A stretch of 64,000 bases of DNA from Streptomyces sp. Edi4 (lineage in GTDB: Bacteria > Actinomycetota > Actinomycetes > Streptomycetales > Streptomycetaceae). The notes beneath the pieces were generated by a model. It was not told where the DNA came from, did not search any database, and worked only from the letters and a program-made list of their open reading frames with translations. Location: positions 868,001-932,000 of the forward strand of contig NZ_JBEJGY010000004.1 in the NCBI RefSeq assembly GCF_040253615.1. Direction: 5' to 3'. A program made the translations under genes and the position numbers. Below, in pieces: positions 42,248-51,629 of the stretch. The first letter of the stretch is position 1, and each line of letters begins with the position of its first letter.

Positions 42248-43381
42248 ATGTACACAGCATCGTCCTCCGTGTCCACGCCGCCCCGGCCGCACCGTCCTCT
42301 GGGAGCGGGTGGCGGACCGTATCTCGACCCGTCCCACGCCGCGCCGTCGCCGTACGCCGTCGGCCGCACGCCCCGCCGGCCGGGGAGCCCCCAGCCGCTC
42401 AGCGGGAGAATCGACCTGTCGGGCCCCCAGGGGTCCCAGCTGCGCATCGCGATCGCCTCGGTGCAGCGCATCTGTCCCGAGTTCAACGCGGTGCAGGTGT
42501 TGCGGCACAGCGGACGCTCGGTGCTGATCGTCGGCACGACAGGGCGCGCCACCGCGGTCGCCAAGTGTTTACTGGACCATTCGCCCGCGTGGGCCGAGCG
42601 GTTCCGGCACGAAATAGCGGTATATCGCGCGTTCGTCCGGCACCGCCCCCCGGTGCGGGTGCCCCGGCTGATCGCCGCCGATCCCGACAACTGCACCTTG
42701 GTCATCGAGCGGATGCCGGGCCGCGCCGCCGCGTTGACGCGCCACCCCGTCGAAGCCCCCCCGCGCGCCGACGTGAGGGCCGTCCTCGGCGCGATCCGGC
42801 ACCTCAACGCCTGGCGGCCGCCCGCCGAGATGTTCGGCAGGCCACTGGACTACGCGTCCCGCATCTCCCGCTACCACGAGCTGGGTCTGTTCACCGACCG
42901 GGACCTGAGTGACCTTCAGAAGCTGGTGCACGGTCTTGCCCTCACCGGCCGGGTCGACTGGCAGTTCGCGCACGGGGACGCGCTGCTGTCCAACATCCTG
43001 CTGTCACCGGCCGGTCCCGTCCTGGTCGACTGGGAGCACGCGGGGTGGTACCTGCCCGGGTACGACCTGGCGACGCTGTGGACGATCCTGGGCGACGCCC
43101 CGGTCGAACGGCGCAGGATCAGCCTGGCGGCGCAGGATCAGGGCCCCGCGGCGCGGGACGCCTTCCTGGTGAATTTGATGCTCGTACTGACCCGGGAGAT
43201 CCGGACGTACGAGACGGCCGTGCAGCGCACCATGCGGGACGCGGCGCCGGTGAGCGCGGCGCAGAACCACGCGCCGGGTGTGCTCAGCGCGGGCGAGCAG
43301 CAGCGGCTGCTGTTGCGCCGGCTGCACGACGACTGCGCGATGGCACGGCGGGCCGTGCGGGCGGCGGTCGGCACGCGCTGA
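42248..43381 (+). CDS. Aminoglycoside-phosphotransferase-fold protein, TTA-containing
   Basis: A 377-residue protein. After a Pro/Ser-rich first 50 residues it has an APH-type kinase fold: [12 protein letters not shown] with the ATP-binding Lys, the catalytic loop [13 protein letters not shown] (HGD-x4-N) and the metal Asp in [10 protein letters not shown]. The substrate could be a small molecule or a sugar; drug resistance is not implied. Leu108 is encoded by TTA (42569-42571), predicting bldA control. It is divergent from the NsdA-like gene with a 230-bp spacer, and a strong hairpin follows. Confidence 0.9.
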   Translation: MYTASSSVSTPPRPHRPLGAGGGPYLDPSHAAPSPYAVGRTPRRPGSPQPLSGRIDLSGPQGSQLRIAIASVQRICPEFNAVQVLRHSGRSVLIVGTTGRATAVAKCLLDHSPAWAERFRHEIAVYRAFVRHRPPVRVPRLIAADPDNCTLVIERMPGRAAALTRHPVEAPPRADVRAVLGAIRHLNAWRPPAEMFGRPLDYASRISRYHELGLFTDRDLSDLQKLVHGLALTGRVDWQFAHGDALLSNILLSPAGPVLVDWEHAGWYLPGYDLATLWTILGDAPVERRRISLAAQDQGPAARDAFLVNLMLVLTREIRTYETAVQRTMRDAAPVSAAQNHAPGVLSAGEQQRLLLRRLHDDCAMARRAVRAAVGTR

Positions 43382-43398
43382 GCAAGGGCAAAGAAGGC

Positions 43399-43438
43399 GG
43401 GCCGCGTGCCCGGTGTCCCGGCACCGGGCACGCGGCCC
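43399..43438. terminator. Strong bidirectional terminator hairpin
   Basis: A perfect 17-bp stem (GGGCCGCGTGCCCGGTG / CACCGGGCACGCGGCCC) with a 6-nt loop, between the convergent phosphotransferase and amidase genes. Confidence 0.88.
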
Positions 43439-43451
43439 GTCGTGCGCCCGC

Positions 43452-44780
43452 CTACCGCAGCCGCACGACGTCCACGTCGGATGCCTTGACGAACGCGATC
43501 CGGTGGCCGATCTGCACCGTCACATAACGGGTGCTGCCGGGGAAGTACGTGTGGTCGTAGGGGTAGGAGGAGTCGATGGTGGGGGCGTAGAAGTAGCCCG
43601 CCGGTGCCTGGCCGCCGCCGGGGTAGGACTGGCCGGCCTTGATGGTGTAGCCGAGCGGGGCGCTCACCCGGGGCGCGGTGAAGTCGGCCGGGTAGTCGGT
43701 GGCCGCCGGGTAGGCGGTTCCGTAGACCGGCACATCGGTCAGGCCCGCCTTGGGGCGGACGACGTATCCGGCGGTGGGGGTGGTGACGCGGGTGCCGGCG
43801 GGGGTCTGGAACCACGCCTCCTGGCCGTACCACCAGATCGCGGTCCACCCCGGTTTCCGCTCGGCGACCACGGCCTGCTGGGTGGCGCTGATCTTGCTGC
43901 CCCAGTCGCTCGCGCAGGTGGTGCCGCTCTGGCCCGGCGGGTGGAGGCCGGGGTCGGCGAACAGCGGTGCGCCGGTGGAGGGTTGGGTGTACAGCGGGAC
44001 CGCGCTGCTGGGCCCCGCTGGCAGGTCGATGTTCTTCTCGCAGTCCCTCAGGGCCTGGAGGTTGTCCTTGAACACCGGGTTGATGGTGACCAGGGAGGAG
44101 CCGGGGCGGGCCGTGGGCTCGGTGGGCCTGCCGAGCAGGGACATGAAGTGGTTCCAGTCCCAGTACGGTCCCGGGTCCCAGTGCATGGCCGCGGTGCCCC
44201 CGGCCGATGTGGGCGGCACATTGTCGTGGCCGAGGATGTGCTGGCGGTCGAGCGGGATGTCGTACTTGGCGGCGAGGTAGCGCACGAGGGCGGCGGTGGA
44301 GCGGTACATGGCGGGGGTGAACCAGGTGGCGCCCTCCGTGGCGTAACCCTCCTGCTCGATGCCGATGGAGTCGGAGTTGATGTACCAGTTGCCGGCCTGC
44401 CAGGCGACGTCCTTGGTCTTCACCATCTGGGTGACATGGCCGTCGCTCGAACGCACGACGTAGTGCGCCGACGCGGCCCGCTTGGGGTCCTGGAAGATTT
44501 TGAGGGTGGTGGCGTAGGTCTCCTCGGTGTCGTGCAGGACGATGTACTTGATCTTGTTGGTGGCCGGCCGGTCGGAGACGTCGTAGTTGCCGTACGTCTC
44601 CTTGTCCGCCGGGTCTCCGGTCTGCTGGTAGGCGGCCGGGACCCAGTCGCATCTCAGGACGCGGGGGCACTCGGCGCGTGGCGTGGCCGCGGCGGCCGGG
44701 GTGGCGGGTGCGAGGGCGAGGCCGAGGAAGCCGGCCGTCGCCGCCGCGAGCGCGCGTGTGAGCCTCTGCTTGGACGTCAT
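43452..44780 (-). CDS. Secreted N-acetylmuramoyl-L-alanine amidase (PGRP type)
   Basis: A 442-residue exported amidase. The signal peptide is about residues 1-32. The Amidase_2/PGRP domain carries the zinc ligands in YIVLHDTEET and GHDNVPP, with AHYVV and IGIEQEGYA in between; it spans about residues 50-215. The last 220 residues are a beta-rich region with repeated short motifs (PVYGTAYPAATDYP, SYPGGGQAPAGYFYAP) that may bind cell wall. It cleaves between MurNAc and L-Ala in peptidoglycan. The ATG follows AAGGG. Confidence 0.9.
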   Translation of the reverse strand: MTSKQRLTRALAAATAGFLGLALAPATPAAAATPRAECPRVLRCDWVPAAYQQTGDPADKETYGNYDVSDRPATNKIKYIVLHDTEETYATTLKIFQDPKRAASAHYVVRSSDGHVTQMVKTKDVAWQAGNWYINSDSIGIEQEGYATEGATWFTPAMYRSTAALVRYLAAKYDIPLDRQHILGHDNVPPTSAGGTAAMHWDPGPYWDWNHFMSLLGRPTEPTARPGSSLVTINPVFKDNLQALRDCEKNIDLPAGPSSAVPLYTQPSTGAPLFADPGLHPPGQSGTTCASDWGSKISATQQAVVAERKPGWTAIWWYGQEAWFQTPAGTRVTTPTAGYVVRPKAGLTDVPVYGTAYPAATDYPADFTAPRVSAPLGYTIKAGQSYPGGGQAPAGYFYAPTIDSSYPYDHTYFPGSTRYVTVQIGHRIAFVKASDVDVVRLR

Positions 44781-44994
44781 GGACAACCCTTCCAGCCGAA
44801 AGGTGCGGGGCCTTGCGCGGCGCGTGGGTCCGCGCGGGACACAGTGTGACCCCCTATGACGCCTCGTCAAGTACCTTTCGCCGGACGCGACTTGTGTCAG
44901 TGGACCAGACCGGTGGCGGCGGCCGTGAGCCGCTGGTGGCGCGCGGCGCGCAATGGGGGCCGTACGCGCCCGGTTCAGGGCCCCGGACGCGGAA

Positions 44995-45028
44995 CGGCCC
45001 GGCACCGTGGACGGACGGTGCCGGGCCG
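44995..45028 (-). terminator. Hairpin terminator
   Basis: CGGCCCGGCACCGT-GGACGG-ACGGTGCCGGGCCG, a perfect 14-bp stem, lies 27 bp past the stop of the following minus-strand gene. Confidence 0.8.
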
Positions 45029-45054
45029 AGGGGCGAGAGTGCCCGGTGTGCCGC

Positions 45055-45555
45055 TCAGCTCTGCTGGAACAGCTCGGCGGGCAGCGGCTTCAGGAGGGCG
45101 TACAGGTCGTCGGTGATCGGCCGGTCCCAGCTGGCGATCGTGACGAGGACGTTGTCGCTGCGGTCGAACTGCACGCACGAGATGCGCGTCTCGGAGAGCT
45201 TGAGGCGGCGCACGATGAGGAGGTTGTCGCCCTGCATCACCGGCATGTCCTCGGTGCTCACGACCTCGATCGGCTCGTCGTTCTCCAGCGCCACGAGGAG
45301 CTGGGCGACCTCGAAGGGGACCTGTCCCTCGGCCATCTCGCGCGCCGGGGAGCCCTCCGGCAGGTTGCCGATGATCATCGCGGGGCCGCGCCCGCCGAAC
45401 AGGTCGTAGCGCAGGAATACGCCCTGACAGCTGCCGTCGGGTGCGGGCAGCAGGCCGGCGCCCAGGTTGCCGGGCCAGTCCCCCGGGTCCATGGCCAGGA
45501 CATCGAAGTCCGGGCCGGCGGGGGTGGCGGCGCTGCGGCGGCGGAGGAAGGACAT
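45055..45555 (-). CDS. Conserved hypothetical protein, 166 aa
   Basis: A soluble 166-residue protein beginning MSFLRRRS, without a signal peptide or membrane helix. It is acidic and alpha/beta in appearance, with DVLAMDPGDWPGNLGAGLLP, FEVAQLLVALENDEPIEVV and an AELFQQS end. I have no family assignment. It may be read with its own promoter, since a hairpin ends the upstream LuxR gene. Its own gene is closed by a strong hairpin. Confidence 0.72.
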   Translation of the reverse strand: MSFLRRRSAATPAGPDFDVLAMDPGDWPGNLGAGLLPAPDGSCQGVFLRYDLFGGRGPAMIIGNLPEGSPAREMAEGQVPFEVAQLLVALENDEPIEVVSTEDMPVMQGDNLLIVRRLKLSETRISCVQFDRSDNVLVTIASWDRPITDDLYALLKPLPAELFQQS

Positions 45556-45679
45556 GCCGCCCATGGTACGTGCCCCCGGCGATCCGGCGGAGCCGGGCCC
45601 GGCACGCTGGGCGGGTCGGCGCCCACCCCTGGCCGAGCGGGCAGAGCGGCTGCGCGCCCGCTGCGTCCGCCACACGCGA

Positions 45680-45720
45680 GACCCCGGCTCCCCTGCCCGG
45701 ACGGCTGGGGAGCCGGGGTC
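45680..45720 (-). terminator. Hairpin terminator after LAL regulator
   Basis: GACCCCGGCTCCCC and GGGGAGCCGGGGTC form a perfect 14-bp stem with a 13-nt loop, 13 bp beyond the LuxR-family stop. Confidence 0.78.
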
Positions 45721-45733
45721 ACCGGGAGCCGGA

Positions 45734-48661
45734 TCAGCGGCCGGGCACTCCTCGGCTGCCGGAGCCACGGGGCTGGTGCGGGAGCAGTCCCGCGAGGCCG
45801 TCGCGGTTGGTGCCGAGCTTGCGGAAGGCGCCCGACAGGAGCAGCTCCACCGTGCGCTCCTTGGTGCCGAGCTCCTCCGCGATCCGCTGGTTCTCCCAGC
45901 CCTGCGCCGCCCGCTCGGCCACCGCCTTCTCCTGCGCCGTCAGCAGGTCGGAGTCGATGGCGCGCAGTTGGAGCGGACGGAGCCCGGACGCGGCCAGTTC
46001 CTCGCGGGCCCGTGCGGCCAGCGCGTCGGCCCCGCACAGCGCGGCGCTCTCCAGACCGCGCATCAGACGGTCGGCCGCGTCCTGGGGCAGTCCTGCGCGG
46101 CTGAGCATCGCGCCGTGGTCGACCAGGGCCTGCGCCAGCTCGTAGGCGGCCGGGGACCGTTCGAGCTGACGGACGGCCTCGGCCATCAGGGCCAGGCTGT
46201 CGGCTCCCGAGGTGACCTTGGCGGCCGCGTGCAGGGCGCGGCCGACGGCGCCCGGTGTGCCGAAGCGCCGGGCGATCTCCACCCCTTCCTGCGCGACGGC
46301 CGCCGCCTCGACTGGGTCGGTGTGGGCGATCGTCTGGGCGAGCAGGGGCCGCCACGGGCACCACATGGGGTTGCGCATGCCGCGCGGGTCGAGCCTGCGG
46401 CCCACCGCCCGCAGCCGTTCCTCGGCGTCGGTGCGCAGGCCCCGGGCGATCAGCAGCTCGCTGTAGACGGTCTCGGAGTCGGGATAGATCACGGCGTTGG
46501 GCACGACCTGGCCGTAGTTGTAGGAGTCGGAGAGGTCCTGGGCCTCCTGGACCCGGCCCCGGGCGAGCAGGACCTCGATGAGGATGCCGATCGCGAACCA
46601 CTGGGCGGGGATCTGATGCCCCACGCGGTCGGCGATCCGCAGTCCGCTGTGCACCAGGTTCTCGGCCTCGGCCAGCCGGCCCCGGTGGAACTTGATGTAG
46701 CCGAGCAGCGTCAGGCCCAGGGACAGATGGGCGCCGCGCCAGCCCTTGCGTTCGCAGTCGGCGATGCCCTCGGTGAACAGTTCGTCCGCGCGCCCGGGCT
46801 GGTCGCAGTACATGAAGGTCAGCGCGACCAGGACGGGGACCTCGAAGCCCCAGTCGTCGTCGGTCCAGGGCAGCCCGCCCTCCAGCGCCTCCTCGGCGTA
46901 GCGCAGGGCGGTCTCCGCGGGCTCGCCGCGCACCATGGCGTCCCAGGCGCGCAGGCCCAGGATGTAGCGCTCGGCCTTGCCACGGCTCGTCAGGTGGTCG
47001 GCGAGCCGGGCCAGGCTGCGCGAGCGGGCCGGTGAGTCCTCCTCGTCGGCGCGGAAGGCGTTCCACTGGAACGTCTCGGCCTGCATGCGCAGCCGGGTGC
47101 GGGCGCTGGTGGAGTGCTTGGCCTCGGCTGCGACGACCGCCGCGGCCTCGGCCATGCGGTCGGTGTGCGCGAGTGCCTGGGCCAGTCGGTAGGTGACGGA
47201 CTCGCGCAGCCGCGGGGCGAGTTCGGGTTCCTCGAGGGCGGCCTTGAGGTGGTTGACCGTGGTGGCGGGCTCGTTCAGGAGCGCCGAGCAGCCCAGTTCG
47301 TAGAGGACTTCGGCGCGCTCCTCCGGGGCGGGAGGTTCGCGCAGGGCGCGGGCCAGGCAGCGCCTCGCCGCGTCCGGGGCTCCGGCGCGCAGATAGTCGG
47401 AGGCGGCGGCCCGCAGCTGGCGCACGGCCCACCGGTCGTTGTCCGGGTGCATCTCCAGGATGTGCCGGGCAGCCGATGTCGCGCCGAGTCCGGCCTCGCT
47501 CACCGCGAAGGCGGCCTGGCCGTGCATCGCGACGCGCATGGCCGAGGGGATGGAGCGGTAGACGGCGGTGGCGACGAGCGGGTGGAAGAAGTCGAGCCGG
47601 CCCGGGTGGTCCTGCGCGGCGGCGAGGATACGGGCCTCGCGCAGCCGGTCCACGGCGTCGGCCATCTCCTCGGCGCCGAGTCCGGCGACGCCGGCTGCCA
47701 TGTCCTTGCGGGCGTCGGTGCCGAGCACGGCGACGGCCCAGGTGAGCCGGACCGCGGAGGGGCCGAGCCGGTCGAGGCGTTCGATGAGGCCGGTGCCGGT
47801 CACGGCGGAGGCCAGTTCGCGCAGTTCACCCGCGTTGGCGTACTGCGGTTTGATGCCCCGGTCGCGGATCCTGGCGACGAGCTCGACCGCCTCGTAGGGG
47901 TTGCCCGCGGTCAGCGTCCAGCATTCGCGGGCGAACAGGTCGTCGGCCTCCCCGCCCAGGACGTCGCGCACGAGGTCGGCGACGGCGGCCGGGGTGAACG
48001 GCGACAGGTCGAGCGGGCGCGAGCCGTGCCGGGCGGCGAGGCGGCGGAACTCGGCGGCGTGGCGCGGCAGTTCCTCGGGCCGGTAGGCGACGACGATCAG
48101 GAGCGGCAGGTCGCCGGCGCGCAGCGCGAACGCGGTCAGCCAGGCCAGCGTCTCCTCGTCCGCCCAGTGCGCGTCGTCCACGACGAGCACCACGGGCGCA
48201 TACTTGACGGCGAACCGGGTCATGAGCCAGTCGAGGCCGTCCCGGACGCCCTGCGGGTCGGGTGCGACGCCGCTGCCTCTCGCGACCAGCCCCACCGCCG
48301 GCGCGACGATGTCGTACCAACTCCCCAGTATCTCGCGGTGTTCGTCCTCGCTCGTCGCGGCGAGCACCGGCTGCACGAGCTGGCGTACGACGTGGAAGGC
48401 CACGCTCTCCTCAAGCTCGCTGCCGCGCGCGGCCAGCAGGGTGCAGCCGCGCGCCGCGGCCTTGCGGCGGATCTCGGCCACCAGTGTCGTCTTGCCCAGG
48501 CCGCCGGCACCGGCGATGGCGAGCAGCCCGCCGTTGGGCGCGCTCCCTTCGCCCGCGCGGCCGCACAGGTCGGTCAACATGGTGTCGAACAGCATCAGTT
48601 CTTCGTCGCGCTCAAAGAGCGTCCGGTGCGGTACGCCGCCCCGGCCCCTCATCTCCGCCAC
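45734..48661 (-). CDS. LAL-type LuxR-family transcriptional regulator
   Basis: A 975-residue LAL (large ATP-binding LuxR) regulator. Walker A is GAGGLGKTTL near residue 51, Walker B VVLVVDDAHW near 159. The middle holds long helical repeats, and the C-terminal LuxR helix-turn-helix is at about residues 905-960 (LLTAQEKAVAERAAQGWENQRIAEELGTKERTV). LAL proteins often activate antibiotic or terpenoid clusters or carbon-source genes. The GTG at 48661 has AAGGGG upstream. It is divergent from the terpene synthase gene with a 279-bp spacer, so it may be its activator. Confidence 0.93.
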   Translation of the reverse strand: MAEMRGRGGVPHRTLFERDEELMLFDTMLTDLCGRAGEGSAPNGGLLAIAGAGGLGKTTLVAEIRRKAAARGCTLLAARGSELEESVAFHVVRQLVQPVLAATSEDEHREILGSWYDIVAPAVGLVARGSGVAPDPQGVRDGLDWLMTRFAVKYAPVVLVVDDAHWADEETLAWLTAFALRAGDLPLLIVVAYRPEELPRHAAEFRRLAARHGSRPLDLSPFTPAAVADLVRDVLGGEADDLFARECWTLTAGNPYEAVELVARIRDRGIKPQYANAGELRELASAVTGTGLIERLDRLGPSAVRLTWAVAVLGTDARKDMAAGVAGLGAEEMADAVDRLREARILAAAQDHPGRLDFFHPLVATAVYRSIPSAMRVAMHGQAAFAVSEAGLGATSAARHILEMHPDNDRWAVRQLRAAASDYLRAGAPDAARRCLARALREPPAPEERAEVLYELGCSALLNEPATTVNHLKAALEEPELAPRLRESVTYRLAQALAHTDRMAEAAAVVAAEAKHSTSARTRLRMQAETFQWNAFRADEEDSPARSRSLARLADHLTSRGKAERYILGLRAWDAMVRGEPAETALRYAEEALEGGLPWTDDDWGFEVPVLVALTFMYCDQPGRADELFTEGIADCERKGWRGAHLSLGLTLLGYIKFHRGRLAEAENLVHSGLRIADRVGHQIPAQWFAIGILIEVLLARGRVQEAQDLSDSYNYGQVVPNAVIYPDSETVYSELLIARGLRTDAEERLRAVGRRLDPRGMRNPMWCPWRPLLAQTIAHTDPVEAAAVAQEGVEIARRFGTPGAVGRALHAAAKVTSGADSLALMAEAVRQLERSPAAYELAQALVDHGAMLSRAGLPQDAADRLMRGLESAALCGADALAARAREELAASGLRPLQLRAIDSDLLTAQEKAVAERAAQGWENQRIAEELGTKERTVELLLSGAFRKLGTNRDGLAGLLPHQPRGSGSRGVPGR

Positions 48662-48940
48662 AGCGGTCCCCTTCTGGCAGTAACACCGAGCCTACGCCCC
48701 GGACACGTACCGTGACATGAATATCCAACTCCCGTCTCCTGCTTGACGCATTAAGTTGGCTGGATCCGAGAATGTTCGGATCGGACGGCCGGAGGGGGCC
48801 ACGCCGTGCCGTGTACGCCCCCCGCGCGCTGTCGGGCTCCGGCGCGAGACGCCTTCACCCCGGCAGTCGGCCCGTTGATGATGGAAACGCGCGGGGAAGG
48901 CACAGGGAATCACGTATGAGTACTAAGGAGGCGGTGCCGC

Positions 48941-50002
48941 ATGACCAGCACTGGCAAGGTCCGGTCGGCGCGGACGCGGACCGGGCTCGTCGACATACCC
49001 TTTCCCGCCCGCCGGCACCCCCGGCACGGGCTCGCCCGGCGGCACACCCTCGACTGGCTCCATGAGTACGGCATGCTGGCCGGTGAGCAGGCGACGGCCG
49101 AATATGACGCGATGGGCCTGGAACGGCTGATGGCGTACTTCTATCCGGACGCCTCGGACGCCCATCTGGCGCTCGCGACCGATCTCAACGCCTGGTTCTT
49201 CGTCTTCGACGACCAGTTCGACGGCCCGCTCGGCAAGCGTCCCGATGTCGTCCTGCGCCAGATCGACACGGTGCTGCGCACCATGAGCGACGAGCCGCCG
49301 GTGCCGGGCGAGGCGACGAACCGGCTGGCGACGAGCTTCCGTGATCTGTGGCAACGGGTGACCGCGGGCGCGCCGTTGCTGTGGCAGGACCGCTTCCGCG
49401 CGCACTGGCGGGAGTATCTGACGGCGTATCACTGGGAGGCGCTGAACCGGACGCGCAACGGCACCCTGTCGCTTCCGGGATTCCTGCGCGGCCGGCGTGA
49501 CTCCATAGGCGTGCAGCCCTGTCTGGACCTGGTGGAGCGCTGTGGCGGCTACACACTGCCGAGGGAGCTGCACGAGGGCGAGCCGCTGGCGAAGATGCGG
49601 GAGATCACCGCCGATGTGGTGATCTTCGTGAACGACATGGTGTCCGTGGACAAGGAGCTGGCGGCGGGCGACGTCAACAACAGTGTGATCATTCTGCTCC
49701 GGCAGGAGATGTGCACCGTGGAGCACGCACTGCGGCGGGTGGCGGCCCTGACCAACGAGCGGGTGGCCCGCTTCCAGGAGCTCACCGCCGAGCTCGGCGC
49801 CCAGCTGGCCAGAACCGGGCTGCCCCCGCTGGTGCGGGCGCAGGTGGACGACTATGTGGACGGGATGCGGGCCCTGATGAGCGGCAACCTGGCCTGGTCG
49901 CTCGAGACGGCGCGGTACGGAGAGGCGGGCATCGCCGCCGTCAGCGAGGGCCGGCAGCGGCCCTGGGCCCAGTTGTTCCCGGACCAGGCCGCCGAGGGCT
50001 GA
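48941..50002 (+). CDS. Class I terpene synthase (sesquiterpene cyclase-like)
   Basis: A 353-residue terpene cyclase. The metal-binding aspartate motif is Asp90-Asp91-x-x-Asp94 (VFDDQFD), the NSE triad is Asn231/Ser235/Glu239 (NDMVSVDKE), the pyrophosphate sensor is probably Arg186, and a C-terminal ARY pair closes the site. The N-terminal DIPFPARRHPR resembles pentalenene-type synthases. The length fits a sesquiterpene enzyme rather than the longer 2-methylisoborneol or geosmin synthases. No P450 or other tailoring gene adjoins it; the product is unknown. AAGGAGG precedes the ATG. Confidence 0.93.
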   Translation: MTSTGKVRSARTRTGLVDIPFPARRHPRHGLARRHTLDWLHEYGMLAGEQATAEYDAMGLERLMAYFYPDASDAHLALATDLNAWFFVFDDQFDGPLGKRPDVVLRQIDTVLRTMSDEPPVPGEATNRLATSFRDLWQRVTAGAPLLWQDRFRAHWREYLTAYHWEALNRTRNGTLSLPGFLRGRRDSIGVQPCLDLVERCGGYTLPRELHEGEPLAKMREITADVVIFVNDMVSVDKELAAGDVNNSVIILLRQEMCTVEHALRRVAALTNERVARFQELTAELGAQLARTGLPPLVRAQVDDYVDGMRALMSGNLAWSLETARYGEAGIAAVSEGRQRPWAQLFPDQAAEG

Positions 50003-50091
50003 GGCGGAGAGACGGCCTCAAGTGGCCTGCGCTGCGCGGGCGTTGAGGGGATCGGACCTCTCGACACCCCTCCGCCCGCGCGCGCCGGCCC

Positions 50092-50355
50092 TCATGTGAG
50101 GTCGAACTCACCGTCCTTGGCGTTGATCACGAAGGCCCGCCACTCCGCCGGGCCGAAAATCAGCGGCGAGCTGCCGGGGCTCCTGCTGTTGCGCAGGGCG
50201 ATGTATCCCTCGACGAAGGCGATCTGGACGTCCCCCGCCCCCTGACTGCTCGACTGCCACTCGGCCTTGGTGAGATCGAGCTCCGGCTTGTCCCAGCCGG
50301 AACGGGTGTGCCCCGCGAGGCTCCCCAGGGCGTCCTGGGTGGTGGTGTCGGCCAC
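50092..50355 (-). CDS. DUF397 protein
   Basis: An 87-residue protein. The C-terminal 60 residues match the DUF397 pattern: W-x-K-S/SS-Q, AFVEGYIALRNSRSPGSSPLIFGPAEWRAFV. Most DUF397 genes lie next to an XRE-family helix-turn-helix regulator gene; none is here, so it is an orphan. Such pairs influence development in Streptomyces. The start is GTG 50355 with GGGGAGGAG upstream. Confidence 0.9.
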   Translation of the reverse strand: MADTTTQDALGSLAGHTRSGWDKPELDLTKAEWQSSSQGAGDVQIAFVEGYIALRNSRSPGSSPLIFGPAEWRAFVINAKDGEFDLT

Positions 50356-50462
50356 GTGTGTGCTCCTCCCCGGTTCTTCGCGTCCGGGGCCACACTAGCG
50401 AGCACCCGCCGCCGCGGACAGGCCGCGCCGGGATTACCGGGTCCCTCCGGAGCGAACCGCCG

Positions 50463-51629
50463 TCAGCGGGTGGGGGGTTCGGCGCCGACGAGCCACATCG
50501 AGAAGAACTGGGAGCCGCCGCCGTAGGCGTGGCCGAGCGCCTTGCGGGCGCCCTCCACCTGGTGTTCGCCCGCGAGGCCGCGCACCTGGAGCGCGGCCTC
50601 AGCGAAACGGATCATGCCGGAGGCGCCGATGGGGTTGGTGGACAGGACGCCGCCCGAGGGGTTCACGGGCAGGTCCCCGTCGAGTTCCGTGACGCCCGCC
50701 TCGGTGAGCTTCCACCCCTCGCCCTCGGCGGCGAAGCCCAGATTCTCCAGCCACATGGGCTCGTACCAGGAGAACGGGACGTACATTTCGACGGCGTCGA
50801 TCTCGCGGCGCGGATCGGTGACGCCGGCCTGGCGGTACACCTCGGCCGCGCAGTCCTTGCCGGCCTGGGGCGACACGAAGTCCTTGCCCGCGAACAGCGT
50901 CGGCTCACTTCGCATCGCGCCGCCGTGCACCCAGGCCACGGGTCGCGGCGCCCTGGCCGCGCCCGCCCGGTCGGTGAGGACCATCGCGCAGGCGCCGTCG
51001 GAGGAGGGGCACGTCTCGGAGTAGCGGACCGGGTCCCACAGCATCGGGGAGGCCTGGACCTTCTCCAGGGTGATGTCGTGCTCGTGGAGGTGCGCGTAGG
51101 GGTTCTTCAGGGCGTTGCGGCGGTCCTTGTACGCGACGAGGGAGCCCACGGTGCCGGGGGCGCCGGTGCGCCGCATGTAGGCCCGTATGTGCGGGGCGAA
51201 GAAGCCGCCCGCCCCCGCGAGCAGCGGCTGGGTGAAGGGCACCGGCAGGGACAGGCCCCACATGGCGTTGGACTCGGACTGCTTCTCGAAGGCGAGGGTC
51301 AAGACGGTGGCGTGGACGCGGGCGGCGACCAGGTTGGAGGCGACGAGGGCGGTCGAGCCGCCGACCGAACCCGCGGTGTGCACCCGCAGCATGGGTTTGC
51401 CGACCGCGCCGAGCGCGTCGGCGAGGTAGAGCTCCGGCATCATCACGCCCTCGAAGAAGTCCGGCGCCTTGCCGATCACCACGGCGTCGATGTCGGACCA
51501 CGACAACTGGGCGTCTTCGAGCGCCCTTTGGGCCGCCTCCCGGACGAGTCCGGCGATGGAGACGTCGTGCCGGGCGGCCACGTGCTTGGTCTGGCCGACC
51601 CCGACGACGGCCACGGGTTCCTTGCTCAT
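50463..51629 (-). CDS. SCP-x/Ltp-type thiolase-like protein (Ltp3-like)
   Basis: A 388-residue thiolase-fold protein. At the position of the usual nucleophilic Cys (CxSG) it reads VHTAGSVGGS, so it cannot act as a normal thiolase. The second-half motif CPSSDGACAMVL and the closing NPSGGVLSTNPIGASG are conserved. From memory the gene order and lengths match M. tuberculosis Rv3521 (DUF35), Rv3522 (Ltp4), Rv3523 (Ltp3), where this would be the Ltp3 equivalent. Related Ltp2 proteins work with DUF35 partners as retro-aldolases in sterol side-chain removal. It overlaps the upstream gene by ATGA. Confidence 0.88.
   Translation of the reverse strand: MSKEPVAVVGVGQTKHVAARHDVSIAGLVREAAQRALEDAQLSWSDIDAVVIGKAPDFFEGVMMPELYLADALGAVGKPMLRVHTAGSVGGSTALVASNLVAARVHATVLTLAFEKQSESNAMWGLSLPVPFTQPLLAGAGGFFAPHIRAYMRRTGAPGTVGSLVAYKDRRNALKNPYAHLHEHDITLEKVQASPMLWDPVRYSETCPSSDGACAMVLTDRAGAARAPRPVAWVHGGAMRSEPTLFAGKDFVSPQAGKDCAAEVYRQAGVTDPRREIDAVEMYVPFSWYEPMWLENLGFAAEGEGWKLTEAGVTELDGDLPVNPSGGVLSTNPIGASGMIRFAEAALQVRGLAGEHQVEGARKALGHAYGGGSQFFSMWLVGAEPPTR

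Noticed and set aside
48743..48773. TTGACG ... GAGAAT as a promoter of the terpene synthase
   Set aside because: The spacer is 19 bp and the -10 box is poor, so I did not list it as a feature.
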